Origin: Salvator merianae
Taxonomy: Eukaryota; Chordata; Lepidosauria; Squamata; Teiidae
Assembly (NCBI GenBank): GCA_003586115.2
Contig: QVOM02000103.1
Coordinates: 9,192,147-9,256,146, forward strand
Direction: 5' to 3'
DNA: 64,000 bases
Shown here: positions 10,959-23,133 of the stretch, one piece after another
How the letters are laid out: each line of letters starts with the position of its first letter
Numbering within the stretch: position 1 is the first letter of the stretch
Made by a program: the position numbers and the translations under genes
Notes under the pieces: generated by a model
Seen by the model: only the letters and a program-made list of their open reading frames with translations
Told to the model about the DNA's origin: nothing
The model's database searches: none

Positions 10959-12669
10959 AATGCCTATTAGCACCAAATAGAATATAAAGCCATGAGACGG
11001 TCCTCCTCACCATGAGATGGTCCTTCTTTTGTTACACTTACATACAATACTTGTTGCCTACAAGTTGAAGCAGGGTAAATACTACTTCATAGGTCCAAGG
11101 AAGAGTTCAGTGCAAGTGGAAACAGGTCCTAGAGTTGAGAGCAGGTGAAATTTGTTTTGAAGCTGTCTTGGAAAAACAGGGAGGGGAGTCTCCATATCTT
11201 GTAGGATTCCAATCTTTATCAAGCCCAGCCGCTATAGCCATTAGCCAGGAGTGACATTAAGGAAGGCAAACAAATCAGCCATCCCTAGTTTTAAGTTGTA
11301 CAAGGCAATCATATTCCTCTTCTTTGCTATAGCAAAAAACCAAGCAAACAAAATCACCGTAAACTGCAGAAGGGAGGTGATCAAGTTCCATAGGGAATGG
11401 AAACATAATTTCACATGCCTTCTCAACAAATGTCCTCTATGTAAGTATAAGCATTGTTAGTTGTGGGTGCCCTGCCCCGGAGAAAACACCATGGATGTCT
11501 AGAGACAAAATGCAATTAACAGTTCAGCTATGAATTTGACCTGTTCTTTCCAAATTTTTTAGGAGTCCAAATTTCTCATATACCTGGTATGTTGTACTCT
11601 TAATGAACAGAATTTTAACTATATATTATTGTGACACTGGTTTTATTGTAACCTGCCTGGAGATGCCAGGGCATAAGTCAGGATAGAAATGTAAATAAAT
11701 GAATAAATATACTTTATGCCCTTTGCTCTTTACATTTCAGTAAATCTGGCTGTACTGTAAAGCATGAAGTGGTGGAAGGCCTGATAGTTTGATATTCAAA
11801 ATCTAGCATAATGTTGAATGGGATTCAGTATCCTGTACTTAAAAGTATATTTTCAGAAGTATATACCGTGATAAAATTCTTGGCAGCACCAGCATATGCA
11901 TCTATTACAACTGATCACAGCCAGGTCTTATCACTGATATCTCTTTTTCAGAAATATCAGTGCTTTGACCACTTGCAGGCAGATAAATCCAGCTATCATC
12001 TGACTCTCAAGCAGTGTGTTTCACATAGAATTGCTTCAGGGCACAGTGAGGAATTAAACGGATATCCAGGTCCAATTATTTAGTATTATTTAGAATGCAC
12101 CTCTCTCCCAGGGATGTCTGCTAAAGCCCACCAAAGAGCCTATCCTGTTCAGGTCTTCTGAGCGCCGAGGTTTTCCACAAGCACTGACATGTTTGTGGAT
12201 GGTATTGCACATTCCATATAAAATACTGCAGTTTTCAGTTAACTTCCACAGCTAACTTCCTTGCTCTTATTTGTCAAATGCTAGTAAGCCCATTTCATTT
12301 CCCTACTTTGTTACACAAGTTTAATATGCCATTTTCTACCAACCTTATCAGCCATTATGACTGTTTTGAAAAAAGAATATTCTGCAGCTTGCACCAATAT
12401 GCTATGTAATTATGGCCTACTCTGTGTAATAAGCAGAGAGAATAATGCTGTTCATAAAATCCAAATCTGAAATGCAAACTTTTGCATTGTATTTTTTTCT
12501 CATTTTTTTCTAGCTGATATGTACAGAAAATACTAAAAATCTTCCAGCTGCTAGCTTTTTGCAGAGGATTGACTTTTTATCCTCCTCTGCACAAACTATA
12601 ATAAGTTCCCCAAAAAGACACTTTGTGGTTCGTGTCAGAGGGGGTACCTGAAAGGATTTTTCTTTCCTT
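10959..12669. other. No gene seen
   Basis: Unassigned AT-rich DNA; a short ATAAATGAATAAATA tail near 11690-11710 may mark the end of an old LINE. Confidence 0.35.
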
Positions 12670-12985
12670 TCTGGCACTTCATGAACAACACGTGGTGATG
12701 GGATAACAGTGTACTCCTGGACAGCTGTAAGAAGGTATTGGACACATTTATGAAAAACAGGTGTATCAATAGTAATTAGAATGGTTGCTTGGGTAGCATC
12801 TCCAGGTGGAAGAGACAGGTAAAGATGCCTTTAAAGGCCGTTTGCAGGGAATTGAGAGCAGGTGAAATTTTTGCCTTTGTCTTCTACTTGAGAATGTCCA
12901 GAAACAATTGATGGGCCACTGTGTGAGACAGGATGCTGGGATTACATGGCTGTGGCCTGATCCAGAAGGGCCCCTCTTATGTATT
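12670..12985 (+). mobile_element. CR1-like LINE 3' end, decayed
   Basis: Carries the spaced landmarks of a reptile CR1-type 3' tail: 'ggacacatttatgaa', then 'gggccactgtgtgagacagg', 'atgctggga' and 'cctgatccagaagggcccc' followed by 'tcttatgta'. Related pieces lie at 27060-27862 and, inverted, at 59029-59340. Family assignment is from remembered pattern, so moderate confidence. Confidence 0.55.
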
Positions 12986-14699
12986 TTCCCATGGACAACT
13001 CTGTCCACCCAAGAAATTAAAAAAAATGCAGCCATCCAATTCAAATTTTGATTCATCAAAACTCTGGTTGGATAAGCACAATCCCAGAGGTTGTTTTGCT
13101 AAAGGGGCAAGGAACTCTGGTAGCAAGCCATGGCAGTGGGATGATCCTTGTGGAGATGGACCAAAGGTCTATAAAACCCAGATCCAAAGCTAGAGAATAT
13201 GGCGGTAATAGTACACATGTTTTGGGTGAGATTGAGTCACATGTCAGAGAACCAAACGAAAGGCATGTGGGAAGGTGTGCACCAAATCTACTTTCAATAT
13301 GCTCGTTTGCATATGCAGTGGACTGAAGGAAAAACATAGGGGTTTTTTTGTTTTGTTTCCTTTTGTTACCGCCCCAGGGTTTGTCTGAAAGTTCGAACAA
13401 TTCAAGGAACGGGAGAGACAAATGTGTAAAGATTATATAAAAAAGGTTTTATTTGCTAGCAAATGACCCAGCAAAAATCACCATTTTTTACTGAGTGCCA
13501 AGACAAAAAAACTCTCCCTTTTTATATAATTACATCATAACATATGCATATCTGATATATAATCCCCTGGAGATTGGTCAGCGACCACCGCATGTGAACA
13601 TGCGTACAAGACACAGATTCTCAGGGCGGTCTTTTCAGACCGCCCCTACAATAAGAAGGAAGGGGGACATATCATATTTCAAGAAATGCACCTTAACAGC
13701 AGAGAGAAGAGGAATAGAAACACAAAGCGCAACCCCCCTACACTTTCTTGTAATGAGCTCACTGTGCCAAGATGAAGTGCTGTTGATGCAGCTTCTCAAT
13801 TATACTTGGCAGCATTAGAAGTTGCAATTATTACCATTTGGGGAGATTGTTTTGCAGGAGGTGACAAAATCTACCCTGGCATAACTAGTTATCCCTCAAA
13901 ACAGGTTGGTAGAAAGTGGGGGTGAAGGTGTGGAGGAAGCAGTCATTCTTGTAAAACAATTCTTAAAATATTTGTACATATTTCAAAACACATGGTTTGA
14001 TCTGACTTCTACAAAAGGATGCCCATGTGATCCATGAAAACTGTTGGCTCTCCAAAAATGTGTAAATGGTCCCCATTGTGGGTCTTAATATGTAAATTGC
14101 ATAGGCAGGGTTGTTAGTGAAAAAAGGCAAAGGAAGTCATGAATTAACCTTATTCTTTTATGCTGTTCAGGAAAACTCTTATTGTCACCAATGCCATAGG
14201 GGAATTTTCTTTAAGGATATAGCAAAGGGAGTCATTTATTAGTTCCTATTCTATGAAAAAGAGACTGAATAAATGGTAAGAGACACTGAGCATCACATGT
14301 GGCCTTTATCCAAGGCTTTTCTTCAATGCCACATTCATAACCAAAATTAATAATCTGTGGCATGCAGTTATCTAGGTTTCATGTTCTTGGAGCCCTCTGA
14401 CAAAGAAACACAAACGTGCTCTTTTATTGTTATCACTGTCAACTAGACAACCATAACATTCTGTGCTCCAAATTCTAAGGAACATATATTTGCCAATGAA
14501 AATACGGTAAAACAATAATAGTACTTTTTTTAAAGCAATTGACATAAAACTGTTTAAGAAAATAATGAAAGTAAGAGGGAAAGCTTTGGAAAACACAGAT
14601 AACCATTCTAACACAACCATGCTGTTCCAGATATGCAGACAAAGCTCCAGTGAGTTGATCTGGTCAGCTAAAGCATATCTCAGGAATTCATGAAACAGT
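12986..14699. other. No gene seen; possible LTR-like block at 13364-13700
   Basis: No gene. The block beginning TGTTACCGCCCCAGG (13364) with a TTTATT (AATAAA on the minus strand) about 85 bases later resembles the layout of the inverted solo LTR at 27160, but no matching second end or target duplication was found. Confidence 0.3.
13624..13645. repeat. GC-rich perfect hairpin
   Basis: A 9-bp perfect stem (GGGCGGTCT / AGACCGCCC) around a TTTC loop. It looks like a bacterial terminator but sits in vertebrate repeat DNA with no gene upstream, so no termination role is proposed. Confidence 0.8.
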
Positions 14700-15124
14700 G
14701 GGCCTGTTCACACTTTAAGTTAATGAGCATCAGAGACCTAGAGATTAACAGGGCCTTTGTGGAGGCCCATGTGATCAGGAGCAGATTCCAGCTGCTCCCA
14801 ATTGCAGCTAGCTGCGGAGCACTACTGCAAATGCATGGCCATGCAGCACACCACAGCTGTACCTGCATGATTGTGCAATTGCATGATATGTGCCTGAGTG
14901 ATCCGCGGTGCTACCAACCACCATGGCAGTGGCTGGATGCTTCCAGGCCACTGTCATGGTGAAGATCAGAAGCAGGATACCAGCATTCATAATGCAAATG
15001 CTGGTATCCTGCTTGTATTCCTATCTAGGGCCCCGCAGTGTGGACAGTATCCATACTGTGTAGTCCATTCCGTGTTAGAACAGGATAGTTATCCTGTTCT
15101 AATGTGGCATGTGCAAAAATGTCC
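14700..15124 (+). mobile_element. GGCC-ended MITE, family M1 (about 425 bp)
   Basis: Left end GGGCCTGTTCACACTT is clear; the right end (GTGCAAAAATGTCC) is diverged. The interior has two strong foldbacks: AGCAGGATACCAGCATT pairs with its inverse about 10 bases later (14970-15012), and TTAGAACAGGATA pairs with TATCCTGTTCTAA near 15076-15102. The same arrangement of hairpin plus terminal repeat is seen in 24286-24955 and 61151-61462. Confidence 0.6.
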
Positions 15125-15160
15125 ATGCACTCTGGTCAGAATACCATCCAAAGCAATAAT

Positions 15161-15716
15161 GGGCCTGTTCACACTTACCACAATATAACAGTCTAACTAA
15201 TATGGTTCAGGCCGGTCAGGGTCGGGTACGGAGAGGGGTCTTTGCACCTGTCAGCACTGGAACACTCCGCAAGCCAACCAGCACTGGATGCACTGTGAAT
15301 GGGAGCGCACTAGTTCAGTAGCTGTGTTTGAACCCAGAGGGTCTGTGTTTGAACCCAGGGGGTCTGTGTTTGAACCCAGAGAGTCTGTGTTCAAACTTGT
15401 GTCCAAAAAGGCCACCAGGATCTGGACCCCAAAGTCTGAACCAGGGTGCGAACCATCAGACTGCACCTGTGCAGCCCCGCCCCACCCCGCCACCATTTTG
15501 AACCCAGAAATGGTGCGAATGCAACTTCACTGATCCTCATCTGATCGTGCAGGTTGGGTTGGAGACTACAATTTAGTTCACCACAGCTGGTTGGATTCAG
15601 GTAAGCATCAGGTGGGCTTTAGTAGATTTTGGGTCAGCTGGGGCTGTTTGCAAGTGCGAATCCTACATTCTAGCAAGCATCCTGAAATGTACCACTCGCT
15701 AAGTGCAAACAGGCCC
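15161..15716 (+). mobile_element. GGCC-ended MITE, family M1 (about 556 bp)
   Basis: Left end GGGCCTGTTCACACTTA and right end TAAGTGCAAACAGGCCC are inverted repeats of 16-17 bp with two mismatches. It lies only 36 bp beyond another M1 copy. A 21-bp tandem repeat sits inside. Target duplication not clear. Confidence 0.6.
15323..15395. repeat. 21-bp tandem repeat, about 3.5 units
   Basis: Units start at 15323, 15344, 15365 and 15386 with TGTGTTTGAACCCAG. The 21-bp period keeps frames open and explains the repetitive peptides translated from it. Confidence 0.85.
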
Positions 15717-16889
15717 CCTACTGGAACCCACACCATCTTCATACATCCACTCCCTTTCCAGGCTTTCTGACTCAAAGTCTTTGACAATACTTTTTTTTTT
15801 TACTTTCTAAAGCCCCTTTTCTTAAAACCCATTTTTGCATGACAGAAAGATGTAATCCAGTCAACCTGTTGCAGAAAGGTGACACTTAAACTGCAAAAAT
15901 AATGTGGGTGAATATTGATTAGATTAATGGAAATTGACTAGTGACCTGGACTATGTGACCTGAATTTTATCCAATTTCCCTCTTCCACCTGAATAGCCAA
16001 GTTTCCCAGCAGGCTCCCCCCTTTCCTAGGAAACCCCAGAAAAGCTAGAGGAGACAGTCTGGTGTGACCAGAACTTCTCAGCTCCCCTCAACCCACAACC
16101 CTCTCCCAAAAAGATGTTCCACAAACAGCTTTGGTTCCAGCTCAGAAGTTTGGGTTGCAATTTAAGGGAATTTCACAGCCAAGGTCTTGCTGGAAGCATT
16201 TGCTGAAGCAAAGAAAGCAACTAGAGTTCCTCGTGCCTCTTTTGTTCCTTCTCCCCCTCTTCCCACTAGCCAGGGACAGTTACCCCAAGCTTCATGCTAA
16301 AGACACCCTACTCCAAACCATTCAAGTGACTTGTAGTCTTGGCTGTCTTGGCAATCTGGAACTTGTTCTGAAACAAACATCCTACTCCTCAGGGCTGGAG
16401 GGAAGGAGCAGGGTATAGCAGCCCAAAGGTTTTGAGCTAAGATCACCCCACCAAATTTGTCTCAGTGTTTAAAATAAGGGCAAAGGCTAATGTGATTAAC
16501 CCAAGCTCTTCTTCAATCCCCATCCCCCAATAATGGTTCTGGTGTTGCTGGTGCTAAGGCAAAGGAAGCCCCTACCATGAAAGGGGAACAATTGAGGGGA
16601 GCATTCTTGTTCACTCTGATGAAAAGAATATCCCTGGTATCCCCAGTGAGCAAAGTACTTCTGTTGCTTCCAATAGGGAGGAATGGGAAAGGCTGGGAAA
16701 GGTTTCCCCATAACCTATACCTGCTGTTGAAAAGATTCGTTCTGTTGATCGACACAGAAGAAGCTCAGCTTGGGAGTGAGGACTCATCATTAGAGCAAGA
16801 GCACAATTGTGCTGGGGGAGAAAGGAAGGACTTCGAACTCTCAGAGACTGGAGGTGATTTTGAAGCTCCTTGCCCTCACTGACATGTGT
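15717..16889. other. No gene seen
   Basis: No assigned feature. The stretch just left of the retroviral pol relic (about 16500-16889) could belong to the same provirus, but no gag or protease motif is readable. Confidence 0.35.
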
Positions 16890-19640
16890 TCCCTTAAGGG
16901 CATTCTAAACTTCTATCAGGACTTCATTGAGTTCTTTGCAGAGCAAGCTAAGCCCTTGTACAGGCTGCTAAGGAAGAACTGAGAGTGGGAATGGGGCCCA
17001 GAGCAACAAGAGGCATTTGCTGTCTTAAAAACTGATTTGGCTAAAGTTCTCTTCAGACCCGACTCTTCCCTTTGTTATTCAGTTGGCCACTTCTGAAATC
17101 TGTATTGGTGCCACACTGTCTCAGAAGCAAGACAGAAAGTTTAGCTATTTCCTAAGCTTCTAAATTGCTTGATTTGACGGAACAAACTTTTAGCCCATGT
17201 AAGAAAGTTTACCTGGTTCTGGTTTGGAGTTTAAAACACCAGGAGTAGATTGTTGGTGACTTCAAGATCATTGTCCAAACCTCATGTTCTCCTTTAAAGT
17301 ACATTATTTCAGGCAAAATGCAGGATGGTATGGGAGTAATCTCAGGATTGCAGTGGTTGTTGGCACTAATTAATCCTGGTGCCAATTTCAAGAAAGAGTC
17401 AGCAGAACCTGCTACGCCTTACAGGTTAATTGTTGAAGGGGAACAGCATGAATGTCCACTTCCATTTCTTGAGAAAGTTAAATGGGGAGAATTTCATCCA
17501 GAGTCACCGGACAAAAGGTTTTCTGTTTGGTATATCGATGACTCCTCTTTTTATGAATGAGGGTGGAAAAGACTGGCTTTGCCACAGTCATAGTCAGTGA
17601 TGGCTTTGTCCTGAAGGGGAAACACCTGTCATCATTCAGAACAAGCAGCAGAACTTCAAGTGGTGCTTGAGGTATTCAAAACAAAAAAAGCCCAATGTTC
17701 CACTTGCAATTTACACTGACTCAGATTGGGCAGCACGGGCGTGTACAGCCTAGTTGCTTTTCTGGCTGAAAAGAGACATGGCCACATTGGATAACAAACT
17801 GTAGCCCGCACAATAAAATGGTATGAATTGGCAGAGCTAGTAAAACAAAGGAAGGCTGAGACATGGGTCACCCACACCACAGGGCACTCCAAGAAAAAGG
17901 GAGAAGCAGTAAATTGGAACAGCAAAGCAGACAAATTAGCTAAAGAGGCTAATGATGATAATCAGTGCCTAGAACAAGAGCAGGATTCCCACATAGCTGC
18001 AGTTGTCAACAGGCTGAGAAAGAAAAGGCAAGCAGAAGGTCCAGTGGTTTTGGATCTCAGAATGCTCCAGGAATTGGCCGATGCAAGAGTCAGCCCCTCT
18101 GGGAGAATGAAGACTGTGGAGAGAAAAAGAGTCTGGTGGGCATAAAGCAAAAAAGAGAATCTGTGTTGCCTGATGCCTAAAGATGCAAGGGAAGAACTGA
18201 TCCAGGCCATTCATGATTAGGGGCACAGAGGAATGCATAAGATAAGACTGGATGGTGGCCTGGTATGAGAGGAAGTATGTTGCAGTGGTGTGATAACTGT
18301 ACATGCAATAGTCAACGCAGACAATTCTGGTCCCAAAGCCCCTATCCAAAACCAGAGAATAGGACCATGGAACAGAGTCCACACTTATTTTGTCTCCTTC
18401 TTCCCCAAAGAAAAACAAGTTTTGTCTCATTTTGACTGACCTTTTCAGAAAATGGATGGAAGCTAGTGGTTGCTGTGACAACACAGAAACCACCAATGTA
18501 AAGGTGTTGTTTAATTGCATATTCTCCCACTTGTAGTAGCCAAACGACTCATGCTTGGAGTGGCTGTCCCAATTACCACGACAAGGGGATTGGTTTAAAG
18601 CAGTTTATTGAATATATTCAGCAAAGCGTGTGGCTTTCCATATGCAAAGCAAGAATGGGAGCCCTGAGTACAGTTTTCTACAACTTTTTATTTCATTTTC
18701 TTTTTAGGAATTGCCTTCTGACTTACTAGGTATTCACTCCCCTTCCATTGTTTTAACCCACTCTTTCATATTCAAAATACTATGCCTAATACAGCACGTC
18801 CTGACACAAGCTACTTAGAGAATCAGGGAAGCGTTAAACTACATAATGGCTGCATCAATCAATGTGAAATCATAGAAGATGTCTCCCTTATTCTAAAATA
18901 GCATTGCTTATGCTAACTTGCTAACTACACACCCATACTCTGGGGTTTGCCAAAGGAAATCAAATCAAGTCGAAGCAACCACTTTGCAGGGTCAGTAATG
19001 AAAGAGCTCTGCAGTTCTTTAGGCATTAAGCAGTGACTTCATATTGTAAGATACCTTGAGTCTTCATGACAGGTGGAGAGAATGAACTGAACCCTGAAAG
19101 AAGCAGTTAAGAAAAATTTAATGGCCAAGAGTGGGATGAAAAAAATCTCATCATTTTAATGGGTCTGTGTGCCTCTAAAGCACATGGATATTCCCCCTTT
19201 CAGGCTATGTGTGGTCATTGGATATGTATGCCTGAATGTTCATGGTTGGGTTTGGACATGCCCAGTGAATGCAATGAGAAACTTGCAAATGATGAATGGG
19301 TGCAGACATTAGTGGAAGAAATTGCCAAATGTCATAAGCAGGTTGCAGAGTAATTAGGAAAGATTCAGGACATGTAGAGACAAGTAACTTGCATGGCTTA
19401 GAAATGCCATTGTCTGAGATGTAGGACAGCAAGTCATGTACCACAAATTTGCTCTTGACTCCCATGCCCTCAGCAACAAGTGGGAAAGTCCAATTCTCAT
19501 TATTAACAGCTCAAAGCCTTGGCTCAAAGATTTCCATATAATGCATCTAACAGAGTGGAAAGGTGCTCCTGTAAGACAAAAGGGTGCCCCCAATCTGCTC
19601 TTCCTCAATTGGCCATTCCTCCCCCACATCTTTTCTGTCC
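16890..19640 (+). pseudogene. pol: Endogenous retroviral pol relic (RT thumb, RNase H, integrase)
   Basis: Decayed retroviral pol in order. At 16895-17060 the frame shows an NFYQDFIEFFAEQAKPLY-type thumb/connection motif followed by GPEQQEAF. RNase H follows: IYTDSDWA near 17713 and WVTHTTGHSKKK near 17862-17895, then KADKLAKEAN. Integrase parts follow: a GHRGMH-like zinc element near 18220, a CDNC-like pair near 18288, a 'VMKELCSSLGIKQ' core piece near 18990, a QVERMN helix near 19073 and a GYSPFQAM C-terminal piece near 19188. The RT fingers and palm, with the catalytic motif, are absent. Stops and frameshifts are everywhere and an LTR-like insertion splits the integrase core. No flanking proviral LTRs were found. 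Retroviral rather than Gypsy origin is likely but not certain. Confidence 0.75.
18532..18931 (-). mobile_element. Probable solo LTR inserted in the pol relic (400 bp)
   Basis: The integrase reading resumes on the far side (CIFSH-type helix before, GLPKEIKSS then NHFAG-type core after), so about 400 bp is extra. It begins TGTAGTAGCC and ends CTAACTACACA, a short LTR-style inverted end. A TTTATT near its left end would be AATAAA on the minus strand. Flanks CCCAC and CCCAT could be a 5-bp duplication with one change. Orientation is inferred from the polyadenylation signal. Confidence 0.42.
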
Positions 19641-21192
19641 CCTGAAAAAATCTGCTTGATAGCTCCTGCATTAATAACAGTGAGCTCACACAGTGGCTTT
19701 CCCTTCCCTTTTAATGTTTCAATGAGATTGTCTTCCAGATAAGCCACAGGGAGTGGAGACTGCAGAGTTGCATGCCATCGAAAAAGGATTTGCATTTGTT
19801 CAGGAACCCCATCACACCATAGAAACAACCCAAACCTGAGAATGGATGTATGCATGTATGTATGGCATCTATTTAGGCAGACCTGCATCTCCTGGCTTCT
19901 TGCAGGAAGCTGCAGAAATGTCTCACAATGTGTTATTATGAATGAGGAATGTGAAACCTGTCAGTCTCACCCTTCACCACTTGAATCTGTTTTATGTTTA
20001 AGTGAGATGAAAGGAAGCTCCATTTCCACCCTCATAGCAAAATTAATCTACCCCCATTGAAGCTGCTCTTCTACAGGTGCCGTGAAGATGGCAACAGCAG
20101 CTGGCTATTATGTTTTCCATTCAAGCTCAGGAAACAAGGTTTGGACTGTGTTCAGATGAGAATCTTTCTTTGATATGAAGTGAATGCTGGCTGACCTCAG
20201 GGTGGCACACATGTACAGATCCAAGGAGACAATGCTTGCAGAGACTGAGACAAGATGGTCCCTGGGAACATGAGATAGAGAGTGGCCCCTGCATAGTGAG
20301 AGATGGCTCCTGGCATTGTATGGCTGTCTCTTTCCCTCCAAGACAGTGTGTGTAGACCCAAGAAACCAATATAACATCAAGGGTGTGTACGAGCAAGGAG
20401 AATCCTAAAGGTATCCATCACAGAAGCCAGGTTCACTGGGGATATGTGTTTTCCTTCCTGAACGTGGTGATGAATCTCTTCAGCTATTGCACTAGAAATG
20501 GCAATGTGACAGGATGCATTACTACTTGTGCTGGCATTGTCCGCCCCAAGCAACCCAAAGCAGTCAGCCCTCTACCTGAGACTGAACTGTACACCACTGA
20601 CATTCCATTGGCTCTTGTGGTTCCAAAGTCACAGTAAAATCTCACTTGTAAGTTGGCAACACATTGATTAGACAGTATATTAACATTGATGTTCACTTGC
20701 AAATACAGCCCATTCTGAATATGGTACACCTGAACTTTACTGTATTGAACATCTCCGAAGTGTTTCCTATATGTGAGCCTTATGTTCAAGTAGCATGGAA
20801 CCAGTGGCAGTATTGGGGAACTGTTGGGTTGTTTTGCAGAAAACAAAATCACACACACAGTTTGCCAGAGACAAATAGTCTCGTTCTGCATTCTCACATC
20901 GCAAAGTAAAGCGGGCTAGTGATCTGTAACAGCTTGAGAACTTATTAAATCTGAATGCAAAGTAGTCTGGATTTCACCAATTTAGTCCAGAAAAACTACA
21001 GAAAGGTAAGATCATGTCAGGCCAGCAGGAACTGAAGATGGCCTGTAAAGTGATTAAATGCCATGTTGGAAGGCGACCTTAGAGGAACACTTACCTTTTT
21101 ACTTTTGCTAGTCTAAAACCATAATGAAGAATTTACTTATTTACTACACATGGACCTCTCCCTTCATATTGTCAAATTGAATGTGTGCGTGT

Positions 21193-21229
<37 letters not shown>

Positions 21230-22656
21230 TACACATATATGGGAAGATTATGCTCACACAAGGGGTATTGTAAGGGGATAATTGTAAGGGGAAGCATGTG
21301 TAAATTCTAGCTGTCATTCCTATCCTCCCACCTGAATACAGATGTGTCTTGATGCCACAGGACACATGTGAACAAGACACATATGACTTTCTAGATTTAT
21401 TTTAGATTTAACATTATCTACAGTTACTTTTTCCTTGATGTATTATATCATTTTATAGTGAATTTTATGAACTGTTCTGAAGGAGTCTTATAAATAAATA
21501 ATGATAGTAAATACATACACCTTAGTTAACCTGACCAGAGATCATTAAAAGTATATGATGCTGCACCCTAATCCATATTCAACGGGAGATTCATCAGATT
21601 CCCAGGTCTAGAAAAACCTGTCCCTCTAGCCATGATGCTGTGGAGTTGATTGAATATGTTACCCTGCTTATATTAATAGTACTGAAAATTACATTTTCCC
21701 CTTTCTGTTATTCCCCCGGGGCAATCAAGTAATTTTTATATGGTCCTCATTTTAGCAGACATCAATTCCCATCTGCACATAGCATTGCCAGATTTTGCAT
21801 AGAGGCTATTAGGATCTTAAATCAAATGATATAAGGATGAAGGGATAGACATTCCAGAGTAGACCAGTTGTTTCAAAGGCCACCTTTATTGCAGTAAAAT
21901 ACACCAGTCAACATTTCAATGCAACGTGGAAGCAGTTGGAGCTGTGTATGTTAGTATCTCAAGTCTCAGCCTTTACACACAGTACCAATGATGACATGTA
22001 TTTTAGCACAGTAAGTTATAACAATTGGTCTGTTAGGACCTGTAAATAGAACTCCCAGACCTGGGTAAAGGCAACCTATGTGGAAACTAGCTATAGCTAT
22101 GGAGATCACAATGATTACAAAAAGTTAATTATGCTTCAATTTGTTTTATCTTGTAAAATAATCATTACCCTTTATTTTACTTCTGATCAAACAAATATCT
22201 GTGTTATCTAATGAGTGTATAATGATAACCATGAGGGTTACAGCATCTGCTTACAACAGACTCATTCAAATTGTTTTGAACACATCTTGAACCTGTTATT
22301 AAAGAACTATGTGCAATATAAACAATACGTGTATACACACAAACACACACACAAAAACAATACCCATGGATCTAGAAAAAGTTTCAGCATTTAGGACTAT
22401 TACATCACCAGAAGAAGAGGAAAGAGACAGTAGTTTTATAAAATCCCATTCTTTTTGGTTCCCTTTTTTGAAGATGGAATCCAAGATAGATCTAAACTCA
22501 CTTAAAAACTCCATCCTATGCAGATGGAACATTCTAAGCAGGAGTTGTGGTCCAGTGCAGATATAGTCAGATTCTCCAACTTCACCTGGAAACATCAATT
22601 GGAAAAAAGACTGCCCAAATAACTTCAGGGGATTGACAACTTTCTCAAGAAGGAGA
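19641..22656. other. No gene seen; proviral env remnant not excluded
   Basis: About 3 kb right of the pol relic, where env would lie. Short open frames with several cysteines (19842-20060, 20383-20637) are compatible with degraded env, but no diagnostic motif is present. Otherwise unassigned. The last bases GGAGA (22652-22656) abut copia element A. Confidence 0.3.
21195..21228. repeat. (CA)n microsatellite
   Basis: About 15 uninterrupted CA units followed by CATA-type repeats. Confidence 0.95.
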
Positions 22657-23039
22657 TGTCAGAATATGCTGAGGGCACAGTGACCGTAATCTGCTTCAAC
22701 CATAATCTAATGCCAGTTTCCTGCTTTGACTAAACCATTCTAGATAAGAGACGTCTGCTTTCTTGTTTATGCTGGCTAAGCAGAGCAGTGTGAAATTTCT
22801 GATTAGAGTTTTTGTATACAGTTAGAGACTGTATGATTGTTATTATTATTGCATTCAGTATTACATGCAGTCTGACATGCAGTATTACTTGCTGAATGCT
22901 TTGCTTTACTATGGAACCAAGCTACAATAAATACTTCTCTGTGAGAATGAATCTGCTGTCTACAGATTTATTTCTTTTTAGCTCTACTTCATGGAAATAC
23001 CTGTAAGTCTTCTGATGCAAGAACTGCACTACTTTGACA
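22657..23039 (+). repeat. 5' LTR of copia element A (383 bp)
   Basis: Begins TGTCAGAATATGC and ends CTACTTTGACA, so the TGTCA/TGACA ends are inverted repeats. It contains an AATAAA at about 22927 likely to serve polyadenylation in the 3' copy. The copy at 26541 lacks about 15 bp near 22740. Confidence 0.93.
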
Positions 23040-23053
23040 GGTTATGGGCCCAG
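23040..23053 (+). promoter_or_regulatory. Primer-binding site matching the initiator tRNA-Met anticodon arm
   Basis: GGTTATGGGCCCAG abuts the LTR with no spacer. It is the exact complement of CUGGGCCCAUAACC, the 5' anticodon stem, CAU-containing loop and first stem bases of vertebrate initiator tRNA-Met. Priming from the inside of the tRNA implies a cleaved half-tRNA primer, as is established for Drosophila copia. The tRNA sequence is from memory. Confidence 0.8.
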
Positions 23054-23133
23054 GTTGTGTTTACCGTGAGTAAAGTGGATATTTTTGAAGTGTTTTTGTG
23101 AGAAGGTGTTTGGTGAGATTCTTCTTCTATGAC

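Noticed and set aside
13624..13645. Rho-independent-terminator-like hairpin
   Set aside because: No bacterial context, no upstream gene; AT-rich vertebrate repeat DNA.
15251..15533. Repetitive peptides on both strands
   Set aside because: Due to a 21-bp tandem repeat in a MITE.
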